Origin: Oscillospiraceae bacterium
GTDB lineage: Bacteria > Bacillota > Clostridia > Oscillospirales > Oscillospiraceae
NCBI GenBank assembly: GCA_021201735.1
Contig: JAJQEJ010000062.1
Coordinates: 24,187 to 72,403, forward strand
DNA: 48,217 nucleotides
Direction: 5' to 3'
Shown: positions 31,324-39,666 of the stretch, piece after piece
How the letters are laid out: each line of letters starts with the position of its first letter
Position numbering within the stretch: position 1 is the first letter of the stretch
Notes under the pieces: generated by a model
Told to the model about the DNA's origin: nothing
Seen by the model: the letters and a program-made list of their open reading frames with translations, nothing else
Databases searched by the model: none
Position numbers and translations under genes: made by a program

Positions 31324-32745
31324 ATGATATTTTCGTCCTATAATTTCATATTTCTCTTTTTCCCTGTGGCCTTTGTCGGATATTGGGTCATCACGAGATT
31401 TTTCGGCGTAAAGTACGCAAAAATCTGGCTTGTCGCCGCGTCTCTGTTCTTCTACGCGCAGGGCAACATCCTGTTTTTACCCATCCTGGTCGGCACGCTG
31501 CTTTTTAACTACCTCATTGTGTTCTTCCTGGAGCGGGTAGAAAACCGTTCCAGGAAGGCAAAGGTCATATTACTGCTTGCGCTGGTTGAAAACCTCGGTC
31601 TGCTGTTCTACTTTAAATACTACAACTTTTTCATCGGAAACCTCAACAACGTACTCGGGACGGATTTTATTTTAAAGAGCATCATCCTGCCGCTGGGCAT
31701 CTCCTTCTACACGTTCCTGATCCTCGGCTATGTCATCGACGTCTATAAGGGGCGCAGTAAGCGCAGTACATTTTTGGACTATTCGGTCTTCGTCACGTTT
31801 TTCCCCCACCTCATCGTCGGCCCTGTGAGCAGGCACGACGAATTCACCCTACAGTTGCGCGAGGAGGGCTTCGGCAGGCTGAACACCCGCAACGTCATGC
31901 TCGGCATTCTGCTCTTTTCCATCGGCTGCGCAAAGAAAATTCTGATTGCCGACCCCCTCATTACACACGCCCAGAATTTCTATAACGTCATGGGCACCGG
32001 TAACTTTTTTGAATCGTGGGGCGGCGTGATCGCGTATACCTTCGCCTACTACTTCGATTTTTCCGGGTACTGCGATATGGCGGTCGGGCTGGGGCTGCTG
32101 TTCAACATCAAGCTGCCGTTTAATTTTGAATCCCCGTATAAGGCGGTCAACTACGCGGATTTCTGGCGCAGATGGAACATTACGATCTCAATGTTTTTTA
32201 ACGAGCACATTTTCAAAAATATCTTTCACTTCGGCAACAAGCTCTGGAAGCTGATTTTCGCTACGCTTGCGACCTTCCTCGTCTCCGGCATATGGCACGG
32301 CGCGGGCTGGCACTATATCATCTGGGGCCTTGCAAACGGCGTGCTTGTCTGCATCGCGAATATCATGACGATCAAGCGCAAAAAAGTCCCCGCGTGGCTC
32401 GGCTGGTTTTTCACCTTCCTGTTCACGCTCTTAACCCGCGTCCTGTTCGACAGCAACTCCATGTCGCAGGCACTGGGCGTCTTCAAGCGCCTGGCGGATA
32501 TCCGGCTGCTGTTTGCAAGCGCAGGCGCGTTTTGGGGGCAGTGTGTCACTTATATACAGGGGAACGTCTGGGTTGTGATCTTGATCGTCGTCGGTGCCGC
32601 GATCTGCTTCTTTGCGCCGAACACCAAGCAGATATCGGAGCGATTCGAGCCGAAATGGTACCACGCCGTGTTTGCCGGCGCCCTGCTTACGGTCTCGCTG
32701 TTCTTCATGGGGCAAGTCTCCAACTTTCTGTATTTTCAGTTCTAG
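31324..32745 (+). CDS. MBOAT O-acyltransferase (AlgI/DltB family)
   Basis: 473 residues and about 11 membrane helices. Landmarks: SLFFYAQGN, YFKYYNFFI, LPLGISFYTF, GPVSRHDEF at 166-174, DFSGYCDMAVGLG at 245-257 and the catalytic His325 in SGIWHGAGWHYIIWG. The conserved stretch DFWRRWH of AlgI/DltB reads DFWRRWNITIS here, with Asn285 for His. MBOATs of this type move an activated acyl group across the membrane to an extracellular polymer. The start codon follows a GGGGATTTACAAGT stretch with a weak ribosome site. It is the first gene of a four-gene cassette; the next gene starts 15 bases later. Acetyl transfer (AlgI-like) is the main alternative to carrier-linked acyl transfer. Confidence 0.93.
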   Translation: MIFSSYNFIFLFFPVAFVGYWVITRFFGVKYAKIWLVAASLFFYAQGNILFLPILVGTLLFNYLIVFFLERVENRSRKAKVILLLALVENLGLLFYFKYYNFFIGNLNNVLGTDFILKSIILPLGISFYTFLILGYVIDVYKGRSKRSTFLDYSVFVTFFPHLIVGPVSRHDEFTLQLREEGFGRLNTRNVMLGILLFSIGCAKKILIADPLITHAQNFYNVMGTGNFFESWGGVIAYTFAYYFDFSGYCDMAVGLGLLFNIKLPFNFESPYKAVNYADFWRRWNITISMFFNEHIFKNIFHFGNKLWKLIFATLATFLVSGIWHGAGWHYIIWGLANGVLVCIANIMTIKRKKVPAWLGWFFTFLFTLLTRVLFDSNSMSQALGVFKRLADIRLLFASAGAFWGQCVTYIQGNVWVVILIVVGAAICFFAPNTKQISERFEPKWYHAVFAGALLTVSLFFMGQVSNFLYFQF

Positions 32746-32760
32746 AGCGGAGGAATTCTT

Positions 32761-34593
32761 ATGTCTGCCAAACGGTGGCTCTGTATCTTTGTCGTCAGCG
32801 CGCTCGTTGTCGCGGCGCTCTTCTCAGGCTTTAACGCCCTTGTCGACCCCTTCGGGGTATTCGGCGACAAAGTTCTGCACTGGTGGTCGTACGACATGAC
32901 GCAGAATCCGCGCACGGCGAAAATCGGCTGGCTGGACGAACACCACGCGGACTACGATTCCTACATCATCGGCTCCTCTAAGACAAGCTCCATTCCAACG
33001 GAGCTCCTCAACGATTACTACAACGCCAATTTTTACAACATCCTCATGTACGGCGGCGATGTGTACGACTCGGAGATGACCGTCAAGTACATTCTGGCGC
33101 ATTACGGCGCAGAAAACATTGTCATTAACCTCTCGCTCTCGGAGCTGATGGAATTCAACACCGAGGACGACCCGATCAAGGGAAACCTGCACGCGGAGGT
33201 CGACGGTTCGAGCCTGCTGGCGTTCTACAGCAAATACCTCTTTGCGCACCCGCAGTATGCCATTGACAAGCTCAAGGCCTATGCGCAGGACAGCTACCTC
33301 GTCAATGCCAACAAGGTCTTTATACCCGAGACCGGCGCATATGACAAATCACTGCGCGACGTCGAGCGAATTGGAAGCCTCGCAGACTACCTGGAAAAAC
33401 ACCCGGAATTTAAGGTGCGCAACCCGGCGGAAGAAACGCTCCCCGCGGCAGAGGAGTGCCTCGCGTCCATTGCGCGCATGCAGCAGATGTGTGAGGAGGC
33501 GGGCGTTTCAGCTACCTTTCTCATCTCCCCGATGTATGACGGGGAAATGGATCTCTACTGCAACGACGATCTGTTTGCATTTTTCGAGCAGCTGGCGGAT
33601 ATCACCGATTACTGGGATTTTTCCGGGTACCACAGTGTCTCATCCGAGCCGCGGTATTTTTACGACACCATGCACTACCGCAACAGCGTCGGCGGCATGA
33701 TGCTCGCCAGAATGTTTCAGGATTCCGACGTCTATGTGCCGGATGATTTCGGCGTCTACGTAACGCGTGAAACGGTCGCGGCGCATAATGCGTCCTATTG
33801 GGGCGGTCAGACGGCGGTACGGGAAAATGATGTTGCACTTCCTGTTTTAATGTACCATAATGTAACGGAGACCTGCGAAAGCGTCTTCGACATCACGCCC
33901 GAACTGTTCCGGGCGCAGATGGCGGCCTTGCAGTCCGGCGGATATGAGACCGTAACCTTTGCGCAGGTGCTCGCGTATGCGCAATCGGGCACCCCCCTTC
34001 CGGAAAACCCCATCGTGATCTCCTTTGACGACGGGTATGAGGGAAACCTCACCCTCGCCGCGCCCATTCTGGAGGAGCTCGGTATGTGCGCTGAAATTAA
34101 CGTCATCGGCGTATCCATCGGGAAGGACAGCTATAAGGACACCGGCGTCTCCATGGTACCCCATTTCGCGCTGGAGGAGGCGCTCCCGTGGGTGGAACGC
34201 GGCATCATTGAAATTGGCAGCCACAGCTATGACATGCATCAGGTCGCGGAGCGCGACGGAGAGGGGTACCGCGAGGGCGTCTATATGCTGGAGGGCGAAA
34301 ACGAGGACGACTACATCGCGGCCTTCCGCGCAGACACCCAAAAGTCCGTGGATGAACTCGAGCGTGCGCTTGACACCACCGTGACGGTTTATGCATATCC
34401 CTATGGGTTTTACACCGACCTCACGGAGGTTCTGCTCTCCGAAATGGGCATTTCGGTCACCCTCACCGTCGAGGAGGGGATCAACACCGTTGTGGAAGGG
34501 CTGCCTCAGAGCCTGCGGGCCATGAAGCGGTGCAATATTTCAAGTGAAATTGCCCCGGAAGAAATTGTAGATTATTTGAAAGGCATGAGCTAA
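32761..34593 (+). CDS. Fusion of an SGNH/DltD-like domain with a PgaB/IcaB-like polysaccharide deacetylase
   Basis: 610 residues. A membrane signal-anchor (WLCIFVVSALVVAALFSGF) leads to an SGNH-type domain at about 40-320: GSSKTS at 71-76 as in the DltD serine loop, and YDTMHY with Asp302 and His305 as the D-x-x-H pair. From 355 to the end is a NodB-homology domain: VLMYHNV, SFDDGY (Asp423-Asp424) and SHSYDMH with His488 and His493. The H-x4-H spacing is that of PgaB/IcaB poly-N-acetylglucosamine deacetylases rather than the H-x3-H of most family-4 esterases. The two activities on one chain suggest coordinated de-N-acetylation and O-acylation of one surface glycan. GGAGG lies 5-9 bases before ATG 32761. 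Confidence 0.88.
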   Translation: MSAKRWLCIFVVSALVVAALFSGFNALVDPFGVFGDKVLHWWSYDMTQNPRTAKIGWLDEHHADYDSYIIGSSKTSSIPTELLNDYYNANFYNILMYGGDVYDSEMTVKYILAHYGAENIVINLSLSELMEFNTEDDPIKGNLHAEVDGSSLLAFYSKYLFAHPQYAIDKLKAYAQDSYLVNANKVFIPETGAYDKSLRDVERIGSLADYLEKHPEFKVRNPAEETLPAAEECLASIARMQQMCEEAGVSATFLISPMYDGEMDLYCNDDLFAFFEQLADITDYWDFSGYHSVSSEPRYFYDTMHYRNSVGGMMLARMFQDSDVYVPDDFGVYVTRETVAAHNASYWGGQTAVRENDVALPVLMYHNVTETCESVFDITPELFRAQMAALQSGGYETVTFAQVLAYAQSGTPLPENPIVISFDDGYEGNLTLAAPILEELGMCAEINVIGVSIGKDSYKDTGVSMVPHFALEEALPWVERGIIEIGSHSYDMHQVAERDGEGYREGVYMLEGENEDDYIAAFRADTQKSVDELERALDTTVTVYAYPYGFYTDLTEVLLSEMGISVTLTVEEGINTVVEGLPQSLRAMKRCNISSEIAPEEIVDYLKGMS

Positions 34594-34594
34594 C

Positions 34595-34828
34595 ATGATG
34601 GAAGACAAAATCAGAAACTTTTTTATCGAAAAGCACAAAGCGGACGGGCTGGAGGATGACACCGACCTGTTCAAGGGCGGCATTGTGGACTCGCTGTTCG
34701 CGTTTGAGATCGTGGTTTATCTTGAGGAGACGTTTGGCGTTCGTATCCCGGATAAAGAAATCACAGAGGACAATTTCAGGACGATTCACGCAATCGCCGC
34801 TATGATCCGGCGGGTAAAAGGAGTATAG
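34595..34828 (+). CDS. Acyl carrier protein
   Basis: 77 residues of acidic four-helix ACP fold: IRNFFIEKHKADGLEDDTDL, FKGGIVDSLFAFEIVVYLEE with the phosphopantetheine Ser33 in VDSL, and EITEDNFRTIHAIAAMI. It is unlike fatty-acid AcpP (no ELGADSLD) and resembles DltC/standalone carriers. ATG 34595 comes 1 base after the stop of the fusion gene; ATG 34598 is possible. Translation is coupled. It would carry the C3 unit from the FkbH-like enzyme to the MBOAT. Confidence 0.92.
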   Translation: MMEDKIRNFFIEKHKADGLEDDTDLFKGGIVDSLFAFEIVVYLEETFGVRIPDKEITEDNFRTIHAIAAMIRRVKGV

Positions 34829-34830
34829 CC

Positions 34831-35862
34831 GTGGGAGAACTGAAGACGATCAAATGTCTTGTCTGGGATCTCGACAACACGCTCTGGGACGGCACCCTGC
34901 TTGAAGACGGCACGGTCACACTGCGCCCGGGTGTCGCCGCTGTACTCGCCGAGCTTGACCGCCGCGGCATTCTCCTGTCGATTGCGAGCAAGAACGAGCC
35001 GGAGGACGCCATGCGCAAGCTCGCGGAATTCGGCCTTGCACAGTACTTTCTCTGCCCCCAGATCGGCTGGGGCTCCAAGGCCGATTCCGTGGCGGAGATC
35101 GCGCGGCTTCTGAATCTGGGCCTCGACACCTTTGCGTTTATTGACGACCAGCCTTTTGAGCGCGAGGAGGTCGCCTTCCATCATCCGTCGGTCAGGATAT
35201 ACAAAGCGGAGGAGTGCCGCACACTGCCCGACCTGCCCGACTTTACGCCGCGGTTTATCACGGCGGACTCGCAGCTGCGGCGGCAGATGTATCAGGAGGA
35301 TCTCCAGCGCAACGCGCAGGAGGCGCGGTTCGAAGGCAGCAAGGACGATTTTCTCCGTACACTCGACATGCGCCTCTCCCTCGCCCCGGTGAAGGACGGT
35401 GACCTGGAGCGGGTGGAAGAGCTCACCATGCGCACAAACCAGCTCAATTCCACCGGCGCTACCTACAGCTATGAGGAACTCACCGCCTTCATCACGTCGC
35501 CGGATCACCTGTTTCTGATCGCGGAGCTCACCGATAAGTTTGGCTCATACGGCAAAATCGGGCTGGTGCTCGCCGAGAAACAGGGCACGGTACTGAAAAT
35601 CCAGCTCCTGCTTATGTCCTGCCGCGTAATGACGCGCGGCATTGGAAGCGCGCTGCTCGGCTGGCTCATTAATTTTGCGCAGGAAAAAGGGCTCACCCTG
35701 CAGGCCGATTTCGTCTCAACCGCGCGCAACAGGATCATGTACATCACCTATAAACTGATGCAATTTGAGGAGCTCAGCCGCGACGGCGACCGTTGCCTCC
35801 TCCAATATAACGGTGGCAGCAGAGACCTGCCCGATTATCTCAATATGCATGTCTCCATTTAG
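34831..35862 (+). CDS. FkbH-like HAD phosphatase / acyl-loading protein with GNAT-like C-terminus
   Basis: 343 residues. The HAD core has motif I DLDNTLWDG (Asp13, Asp15) preceded by the family's KCLVW with Cys9, motif II SIASKNEPEDA, and the second acidic loop IDDQPFEREEV. The last 140 residues are GNAT-like (LVLAEKQGTVLKIQLLLMSC, GIGSALLGWLINFA). Known FkbH-family members, from memory, take 1,3-bisphosphoglycerate, remove phosphate and load glyceryl onto an ACP. Start GTG 34831 follows AAAGGAG. It lies 2 bases after the ACP gene, its expected partner. There is no polyketide synthase nearby, so the product is probably not a natural-product extender unit. Confidence 0.9.
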   Translation: MGELKTIKCLVWDLDNTLWDGTLLEDGTVTLRPGVAAVLAELDRRGILLSIASKNEPEDAMRKLAEFGLAQYFLCPQIGWGSKADSVAEIARLLNLGLDTFAFIDDQPFEREEVAFHHPSVRIYKAEECRTLPDLPDFTPRFITADSQLRRQMYQEDLQRNAQEARFEGSKDDFLRTLDMRLSLAPVKDGDLERVEELTMRTNQLNSTGATYSYEELTAFITSPDHLFLIAELTDKFGSYGKIGLVLAEKQGTVLKIQLLLMSCRVMTRGIGSALLGWLINFAQEKGLTLQADFVSTARNRIMYITYKLMQFEELSRDGDRCLLQYNGGSRDLPDYLNMHVSI

Positions 35863-35872
35863 CGGCGTAAGG

Positions 35873-35891
35873 GTTTAATCTCAGATTGAAC
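35873..35891. terminator. Weak terminator between convergent genes
   Basis: GTTTAATC (35873-35880) pairs with GATTGAAC (35884-35891), one G-U pair, loop TCA, followed by TATCTCTTCCTTTG. AT-rich, in the 46-bp gap between the FkbH-like and TtcA-like genes. Confidence 0.45.
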
Positions 35892-35908
35892 TATCTCTTC
35901 CTTTGCTG

Positions 35909-36676
35909 TCATGTCCTGTTCTCTTCCTCCTCCGGCGGCAGCCGCCGCTGGAGCACCGGTGCCCACCGGGACAGGGGGAGGCGTTGCATCGCGCCGAACA
36001 CCCGCGACTTTAGCCCAGGGTACTGGCGCTCCAGCGAGGCGATCAGCTCCTTGACCTCCTGCCGCTTGGTGTGCCCATCGGCGGGACACGGATTAAACAC
36101 GACTGGGAGCCGGTGCCTTGCCGCGGCGGCCTGGATCATCCCCTCTCTGCAGTAGAGCATGGGGCGAATCTGGGTGATATCCATGCGGTCAAGCCACGTC
36201 ACCGGCTCAAAACAGGAGATGCGCCCTTCATAGAACAGAGAGAGGAAAAAGGTCTCGACCGCGTCATCGAAGTGGTGCCCGAGCGCGATTTTTCGGATGT
36301 CCCTCTCCTTGATCGCCTCGTGCAGCGCGCCCCGCCGCATTTTTGCGCACATGGAGCAGGGATTTTTCTCCCGCCGCAGGTCAAAGATAACGTGGTGTAT
36401 CTCGGAGGGGAGAATGGTATACGGCACCCCAAGCCCCGCGCAATAGTCCGCGACGGCGGAAAAATCCATCCCCTGCCCGCCATCCACATGACCCATATCC
36501 AGTGTAAACGCCTCCACCGTAAAGGGTTTTGGATAAAACGCCCGCAGGCGCGCCAGCGCGGTGAGCAGCGTGAGGGAATCCTTCCCCCCCGATACGCCCA
36601 CCGCGATCTTGTCGCCCGCGGCGATCATATCGTAATCCTCCACACAGCGGCGGACATGGCTTAAAATGTGGTTCAT
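35909..36676 (-). CDS. TtcA-family ATP-dependent tRNA thiolase-like protein
   Basis: 255 residues. The PP-loop is SGGKDS at 29-34. NPCSMCAKMRRG carries the paired Cys of TtcA, and a third Cys is in FNPCPADG near 195. GHHFDDAVETFFLSLF is the conserved ATP/tRNA segment. TtcA uses a 4Fe-4S cluster and ATP to 2-thiolate C32 of tRNA. The C-terminus is basic and Pro-rich (RLPLSRWAPVLQRRLPP). ATG 36676 follows GGAGGG. It is divergent from the ribosomal operon. TtcA and the closely related TtuA/CTU proteins can be hard to tell apart. Confidence 0.88.
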   Translation of the reverse strand: MNHILSHVRRCVEDYDMIAAGDKIAVGVSGGKDSLTLLTALARLRAFYPKPFTVEAFTLDMGHVDGGQGMDFSAVADYCAGLGVPYTILPSEIHHVIFDLRREKNPCSMCAKMRRGALHEAIKERDIRKIALGHHFDDAVETFFLSLFYEGRISCFEPVTWLDRMDITQIRPMLYCREGMIQAAAARHRLPVVFNPCPADGHTKRQEVKELIASLERQYPGLKSRVFGAMQRLPLSRWAPVLQRRLPPEEEENRT

Positions 36677-36786
36677 GGCACCCTCCGAATTTTTAAAAAT
36701 GGATTTGAGTATACGCGAGCAAAATAGAGTATTCTGGCGTCTGAGCGAGATTGGAACTTCTCAATTGAAAAATTTCGTTTTCCCTG

Positions 36787-36815
36787 TTGACACTTTGGTT
36801 TTCTCGTATTATAAT
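36787..36815 (+). promoter_or_regulatory. Consensus promoter of rplM-rpsI
   Basis: TTGACA (36787-36792), 17 bases, TATAAT (36810-36815): a perfect sigma-A promoter, as fits a ribosomal protein operon. Transcription would start near 36822 with a leader of about 113 bases. Confidence 0.9.
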
Positions 36816-36825
36816 ACAAAACGCT

Positions 36826-36900
36826 CCAATCGTCCAGATTGGGGCAACTATTCTGTTGTAGATTTCTTCCCTGCGTCAACATGGACAGGCAAGAAGAAAT
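36826..36900 (+). ncRNA. L13-type ribosomal leader
   Basis: Three hairpins: CCAATC/GATTGG (36826-36842), CAAC/GTTG (36845-36858) and the long ATTTCTTC..GC / GC..GAAGAAAT (36862-36900). The position directly upstream of rplM fits the Firmicutes L13 leader, an autoregulatory element bound by L13. Family membership is inferred from position and layout, not from an alignment. Confidence 0.6.
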
Positions 36901-36934
36901 AACATAATCTGAAAGCAAAATTGGAGGTTTCACC

Positions 36935-37366
36935 ATGTCCACTTTTATGGCCAATCAGGGGAATATCACCCGCAAGTGGTATATCCTCGACGCGGCTGGA
37001 AAGCCCCTGGGCAAGACTGCCACCGCCGCCGCTACCCTGCTGCGCGGTAAGCATAAGCCCACGTATACCCCGCACGCCGACTGCGGCGATTTCGTCATCA
37101 TCCTCAACGCCGAGCAGGCAGTGCTCACCGGCAACAAGTTAGAGCAGAAGTATTACCGCACTCACTCCGGCTATGTCGGGGGCCTGAAGGAAACCAAGTA
37201 CCGCCTGCTCATGCAGCAGAATCCGGAGCTCGCCATGCGCGTTGCGGTACGCGGCATGATGCCCCGCAACATCCTCTCCAAGGACTCGCTCACCCGCCTG
37301 CACATCTACCGCGGCGGTGAACACAAGCACGCCGCCCAAAAGCCCGAGCTTTGGGCCGCCAACTAA
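36935..37366 (+). CDS. rplM: 50S ribosomal protein L13
   Basis: 143 residues, standard length. Diagnostic segments: WYILDAAGKPLGKTATAAAT, LLRGKHKPTYTPHADCGDFV shown by RGKHKPTYTPH, AVLTGNKLEQKYYRTHSGYV, AVRGMMPRN and HIYRGGEHKHAAQKP. L13 is an early assembly protein of the large subunit that binds 23S rRNA. ATG 36935 is preceded by GGAGG. It leads the usual rplM-rpsI operon, with a consensus promoter and a hairpin leader. Confidence 0.98.
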   Translation: MSTFMANQGNITRKWYILDAAGKPLGKTATAAATLLRGKHKPTYTPHADCGDFVIILNAEQAVLTGNKLEQKYYRTHSGYVGGLKETKYRLLMQQNPELAMRVAVRGMMPRNILSKDSLTRLHIYRGGEHKHAAQKPELWAAN

Positions 37367-37384
37367 GCAGGAGGTACATGAATT

Positions 37385-37789
37385 ATGTATAAAAGCAAAA
37401 AACCTTACCTGTACGGTACCGGCCGCCGCAAGTGCTCGGTCGCCCGTGTGCATCTGTTTGAAAACGGCACCGGCAGCATCACCGTCAATGGCCGTGATAT
37501 CGACGATTACTTCGGTCTGGAGACGCTCAAGATGATCGTGCGCCAGCCGCTCAACACCGTGGACCTGCTGGGCAAGGTTGACATTGTCGCCACCGTCACC
37601 GGCGGCGGCGTGACCGGTCAGGCCGGGGCACTGCGCCACGGCCTCAGCCGCGCGCTGCTCAGCGTCAACCCGGAATTCCGCGCCCCGCTCAAGGCCGAGG
37701 GCTTCCTCACCCGTGACCCGCGTATGAAGGAACGGAAGAAGTATGGCCTCAAAGCCGCGCGGCGCGCACCGCAGTTCTCCAAGCGCTGA
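37385..37789 (+). CDS. rpsI: 30S ribosomal protein S9
   Basis: 134 residues. Diagnostic: [71 protein letters not shown] and the C-terminal QFSKR tail that reaches the P-site tRNA. It follows rplM by 18 bases after GGAGG (AGGAGGTACATGAATT). The pair is then closed by a long hairpin. Confidence 0.98.
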   Translation: MYKSKKPYLYGTGRRKCSVARVHLFENGTGSITVNGRDIDDYFGLETLKMIVRQPLNTVDLLGKVDIVATVTGGGVTGQAGALRHGLSRALLSVNPEFRAPLKAEGFLTRDPRMKERKKYGLKAARRAPQFSKR

Positions 37790-37802
37790 TTTTATCTTGT
37801 TC

Positions 37803-37845
37803 ACAAGCCGGATGTATTGCTTCAGATGCAGTATATCCGGCTTGT
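37803..37845 (+). terminator. Terminator of rplM-rpsI
   Basis: ACAAGCCGGAT (37803-37813) pairs with ATCCGGCTTGT (37835-37845), an 11-bp stem with a partly paired inner loop. The tail is not T-rich. Confidence 0.6.
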
Positions 37846-37906
37846 CGCATTGTGCGCCGGTTCTGCTTGCGGTTGGGTTTCTCCGCGGCAGAAAGTACGC
37901 AGAAAT

Positions 37907-37921
37907 TGATAATAATTATCA
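37907..37921. promoter_or_regulatory. Fur-type box
   Basis: TGATAATAATTATCA is an exact 7-1-7 palindrome and equals the Bacillus Fur consensus (TGATAATNATTATCA). It differs from the PerR and Zur forms at the outer bases. It lies 8 bases upstream of the -35 of the crt operon promoter. An upstream site could act as roadblock, loop or antiactivator. Confidence 0.75.
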
Positions 37922-37929
37922 TAAAGCAC

Positions 37930-37958
37930 TTGCATAATCGAACACAAGGGCGTATACT
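37930..37958 (+). promoter_or_regulatory. Promoter of the butyrate operon
   Basis: TTGCAT (37930-37935), 17 bases, TATACT (37953-37958), about 48 bases before the crt start. Only this promoter is seen between rpsI and the operon. Confidence 0.75.
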
Positions 37959-38006
37959 AGGAAACATAGCGTTAGTTAATTTTTTAACAAACAGAGGTGG
38001 CATAAC

Positions 38007-38783
38007 ATGGCATTTGTAGAACTGGAAAAACAGGGCCACATCGGCGTGCTGACCGTGCGCCGTCCGGATGCCCTCAATGCCCTGAACAGCATGGTACTCG
38101 CGGATTTGGACGCGGCGGTAGAAGCCGCGGCTGGAGACCCTGATATCTATGTTGTGATACTCACCGGCGAGGGGCGCGCCTTCGTCGCGGGGGCGGATAT
38201 ATCCGAGATGGAGGGTCTCTCCACGGCAGGCGCAAAGCGCTTTGCCGCTTACGGCGCGGGCGTGTTCTTGAAGCTGGAGCAGATGGAAAAACCCGTCATC
38301 GCAGCGGTCAACGGCTTTGCCCTTGGCGGCGGGTGCGAGCTCGCTATGGCATGCGATATCCGCATCGCGGGCGTCAAGGCGAAATTCGGGCAGCCGGAGG
38401 TGGGCCTCGGCATACCCCCCGGCTTCGGCGGCACACAGCGCCTGCCGCGGATTGTGGGCGTATCCAAGGCGATGGAGCTGATTTTGACGGGGGACGTCAT
38501 CGGCGCGGAGGAGGCAAAGGCAATCGGGCTCGTGTCGGCGGTCTACCCGCAGGAGGAGCTGATGGCGCAGGCGCTTGCCATGTCGGAGAAGATCTGCGCC
38601 AACGCCCAGATTGCCGTCTGTCAGTCCAAACGGTGTATCCGCGTGGGAATACAGACCGATATCCATACCGGGTGCGCACTGGAGACTGAGGCCTTTGGCG
38701 TGTGCTTCGGGACAGAGGACCAAAAGGAAGGCATGCGCGCGTTTCTGGAAAAACGCGCGGAAAAGCACTTCCAGAACCAATAA
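38007..38783 (+). CDS. crt: Short-chain enoyl-CoA hydratase (crotonase)
   Basis: 258 residues. Crotonase fold: RRPDALNALN, oxyanion-hole segments GRAFVAGADISEM and NGFALGGGCELAMACDIRIA, catalytic Glu in PEVGLGIPPGFGGTQRLPR, shown by GLGIPPGFGGTQRL. It reversibly hydrates crotonyl-CoA/3-hydroxybutyryl-CoA. ATG 38007 follows AGAGGTGG. It opens a run of five butyrate genes with short gaps. An atoB/thl thiolase is absent from the window. The Fur-type box and promoter lie immediately upstream. Confidence 0.93.
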   Translation: MAFVELEKQGHIGVLTVRRPDALNALNSMVLADLDAAVEAAAGDPDIYVVILTGEGRAFVAGADISEMEGLSTAGAKRFAAYGAGVFLKLEQMEKPVIAAVNGFALGGGCELAMACDIRIAGVKAKFGQPEVGLGIPPGFGGTQRLPRIVGVSKAMELILTGDVIGAEEAKAIGLVSAVYPQEELMAQALAMSEKICANAQIAVCQSKRCIRVGIQTDIHTGCALETEAFGVCFGTEDQKEGMRAFLEKRAEKHFQNQ

Positions 38784-38803
38784 AGACAAGGGGGTCAATG
38801 ATC

Positions 38804-39649
38804 ATGAAAAAAATATTTGTCATCGGCAGCGGCGTGATGGGCCTGGACATCGCCCAGGTCTTTGCGCGCACGGGATACGACGTATTGGTACGCGACATTT
38901 CAAACGAAATTATTACAGCCGCGCAGACGCGGCTCTCCCGCTCGCTTGATAAGCTGGTGGGCAAGGGCAAGATGGACGACCAGCAGCGCGCCGATATCTT
39001 AGCCCACATCCGCTTCACCACCGAGCTCAAGGACGGCGCGGACTGTGACCTTGTGGTTGAGGCGATCAGCGAGGTGATGGAAACCAAGGAAAAGCTCTTT
39101 CGGGAACTGGATATGATATGTCCCAAAGAGACAATTTTCACCAGCAACACGTCCTCCATCTCCGTCAGCGCCGTCGCGGCGACCACGTCCCGCCCCGACC
39201 GCTTTATCGGCATGCACTTTTTTAACCCCGCCACCGTCATGAAGCTCGTGGAGGTCGTCCCGGGCGGACAAACGTCGGACGAGACGGTGCGCATCATCAA
39301 TGAACTCGCCGTCGCAATCGGAAAAACGCCGGTTCCGGTAAAAGAGTCGCCGGGCTTTATCGTCAACCGTATCCTCATCCCGATGATCAACGAGGCGTGC
39401 GAAATTCTGGATACCGGCGTTGCCGCGGCGGCGGATATTGACACCGCCATGAAGCTCGGCGCGGGCCAGCCCATGGGGCCGCTTGCGCTGGGTGATCTGG
39501 TGGGGCTGGACGTCTGCCTTGCCATTCTGGACACCATGTTTGACGAGACCCATGACCCGAAATACCGCGCGTCGCTGCTGCTGCGCAAGATGGTGCGCAC
39601 CGGCAGGCTCGGTCGCAAGTGCGGTGAGGGTTTTTATAAGTACGAATAA
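38804..39649 (+). CDS. hbd: 3-hydroxybutyryl-CoA dehydrogenase
   Basis: 281 residues. Rossmann motif [20 protein letters not shown] at 5-24, SNTSSISV, then the catalytic [19 protein letters not shown] with His of the HxFNP motif, and the C-terminal [19 protein letters not shown]. It reduces acetoacetyl-CoA to 3-hydroxybutyryl-CoA. I used ATG 38804, about 9 bases after AGGGGG; a longer frame reaching 38702 extends into the crt gene and is not conserved-looking. The gap to crt is 20 bases. Confidence 0.95.
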   Translation: MKKIFVIGSGVMGLDIAQVFARTGYDVLVRDISNEIITAAQTRLSRSLDKLVGKGKMDDQQRADILAHIRFTTELKDGADCDLVVEAISEVMETKEKLFRELDMICPKETIFTSNTSSISVSAVAATTSRPDRFIGMHFFNPATVMKLVEVVPGGQTSDETVRIINELAVAIGKTPVPVKESPGFIVNRILIPMINEACEILDTGVAAAADIDTAMKLGAGQPMGPLALGDLVGLDVCLAILDTMFDETHDPKYRASLLLRKMVRTGRLGRKCGEGFYKYE

Positions 39650-39666
39650 GGAGGAACGACGCAGTT

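Noticed and set aside
34831..35862. FkbH as part of a polyketide or nonribosomal cluster
   Set aside because: No PKS or NRPS gene is in the window and the neighbours are MBOAT, SGNH/deacetylase and a tRNA-modification gene.
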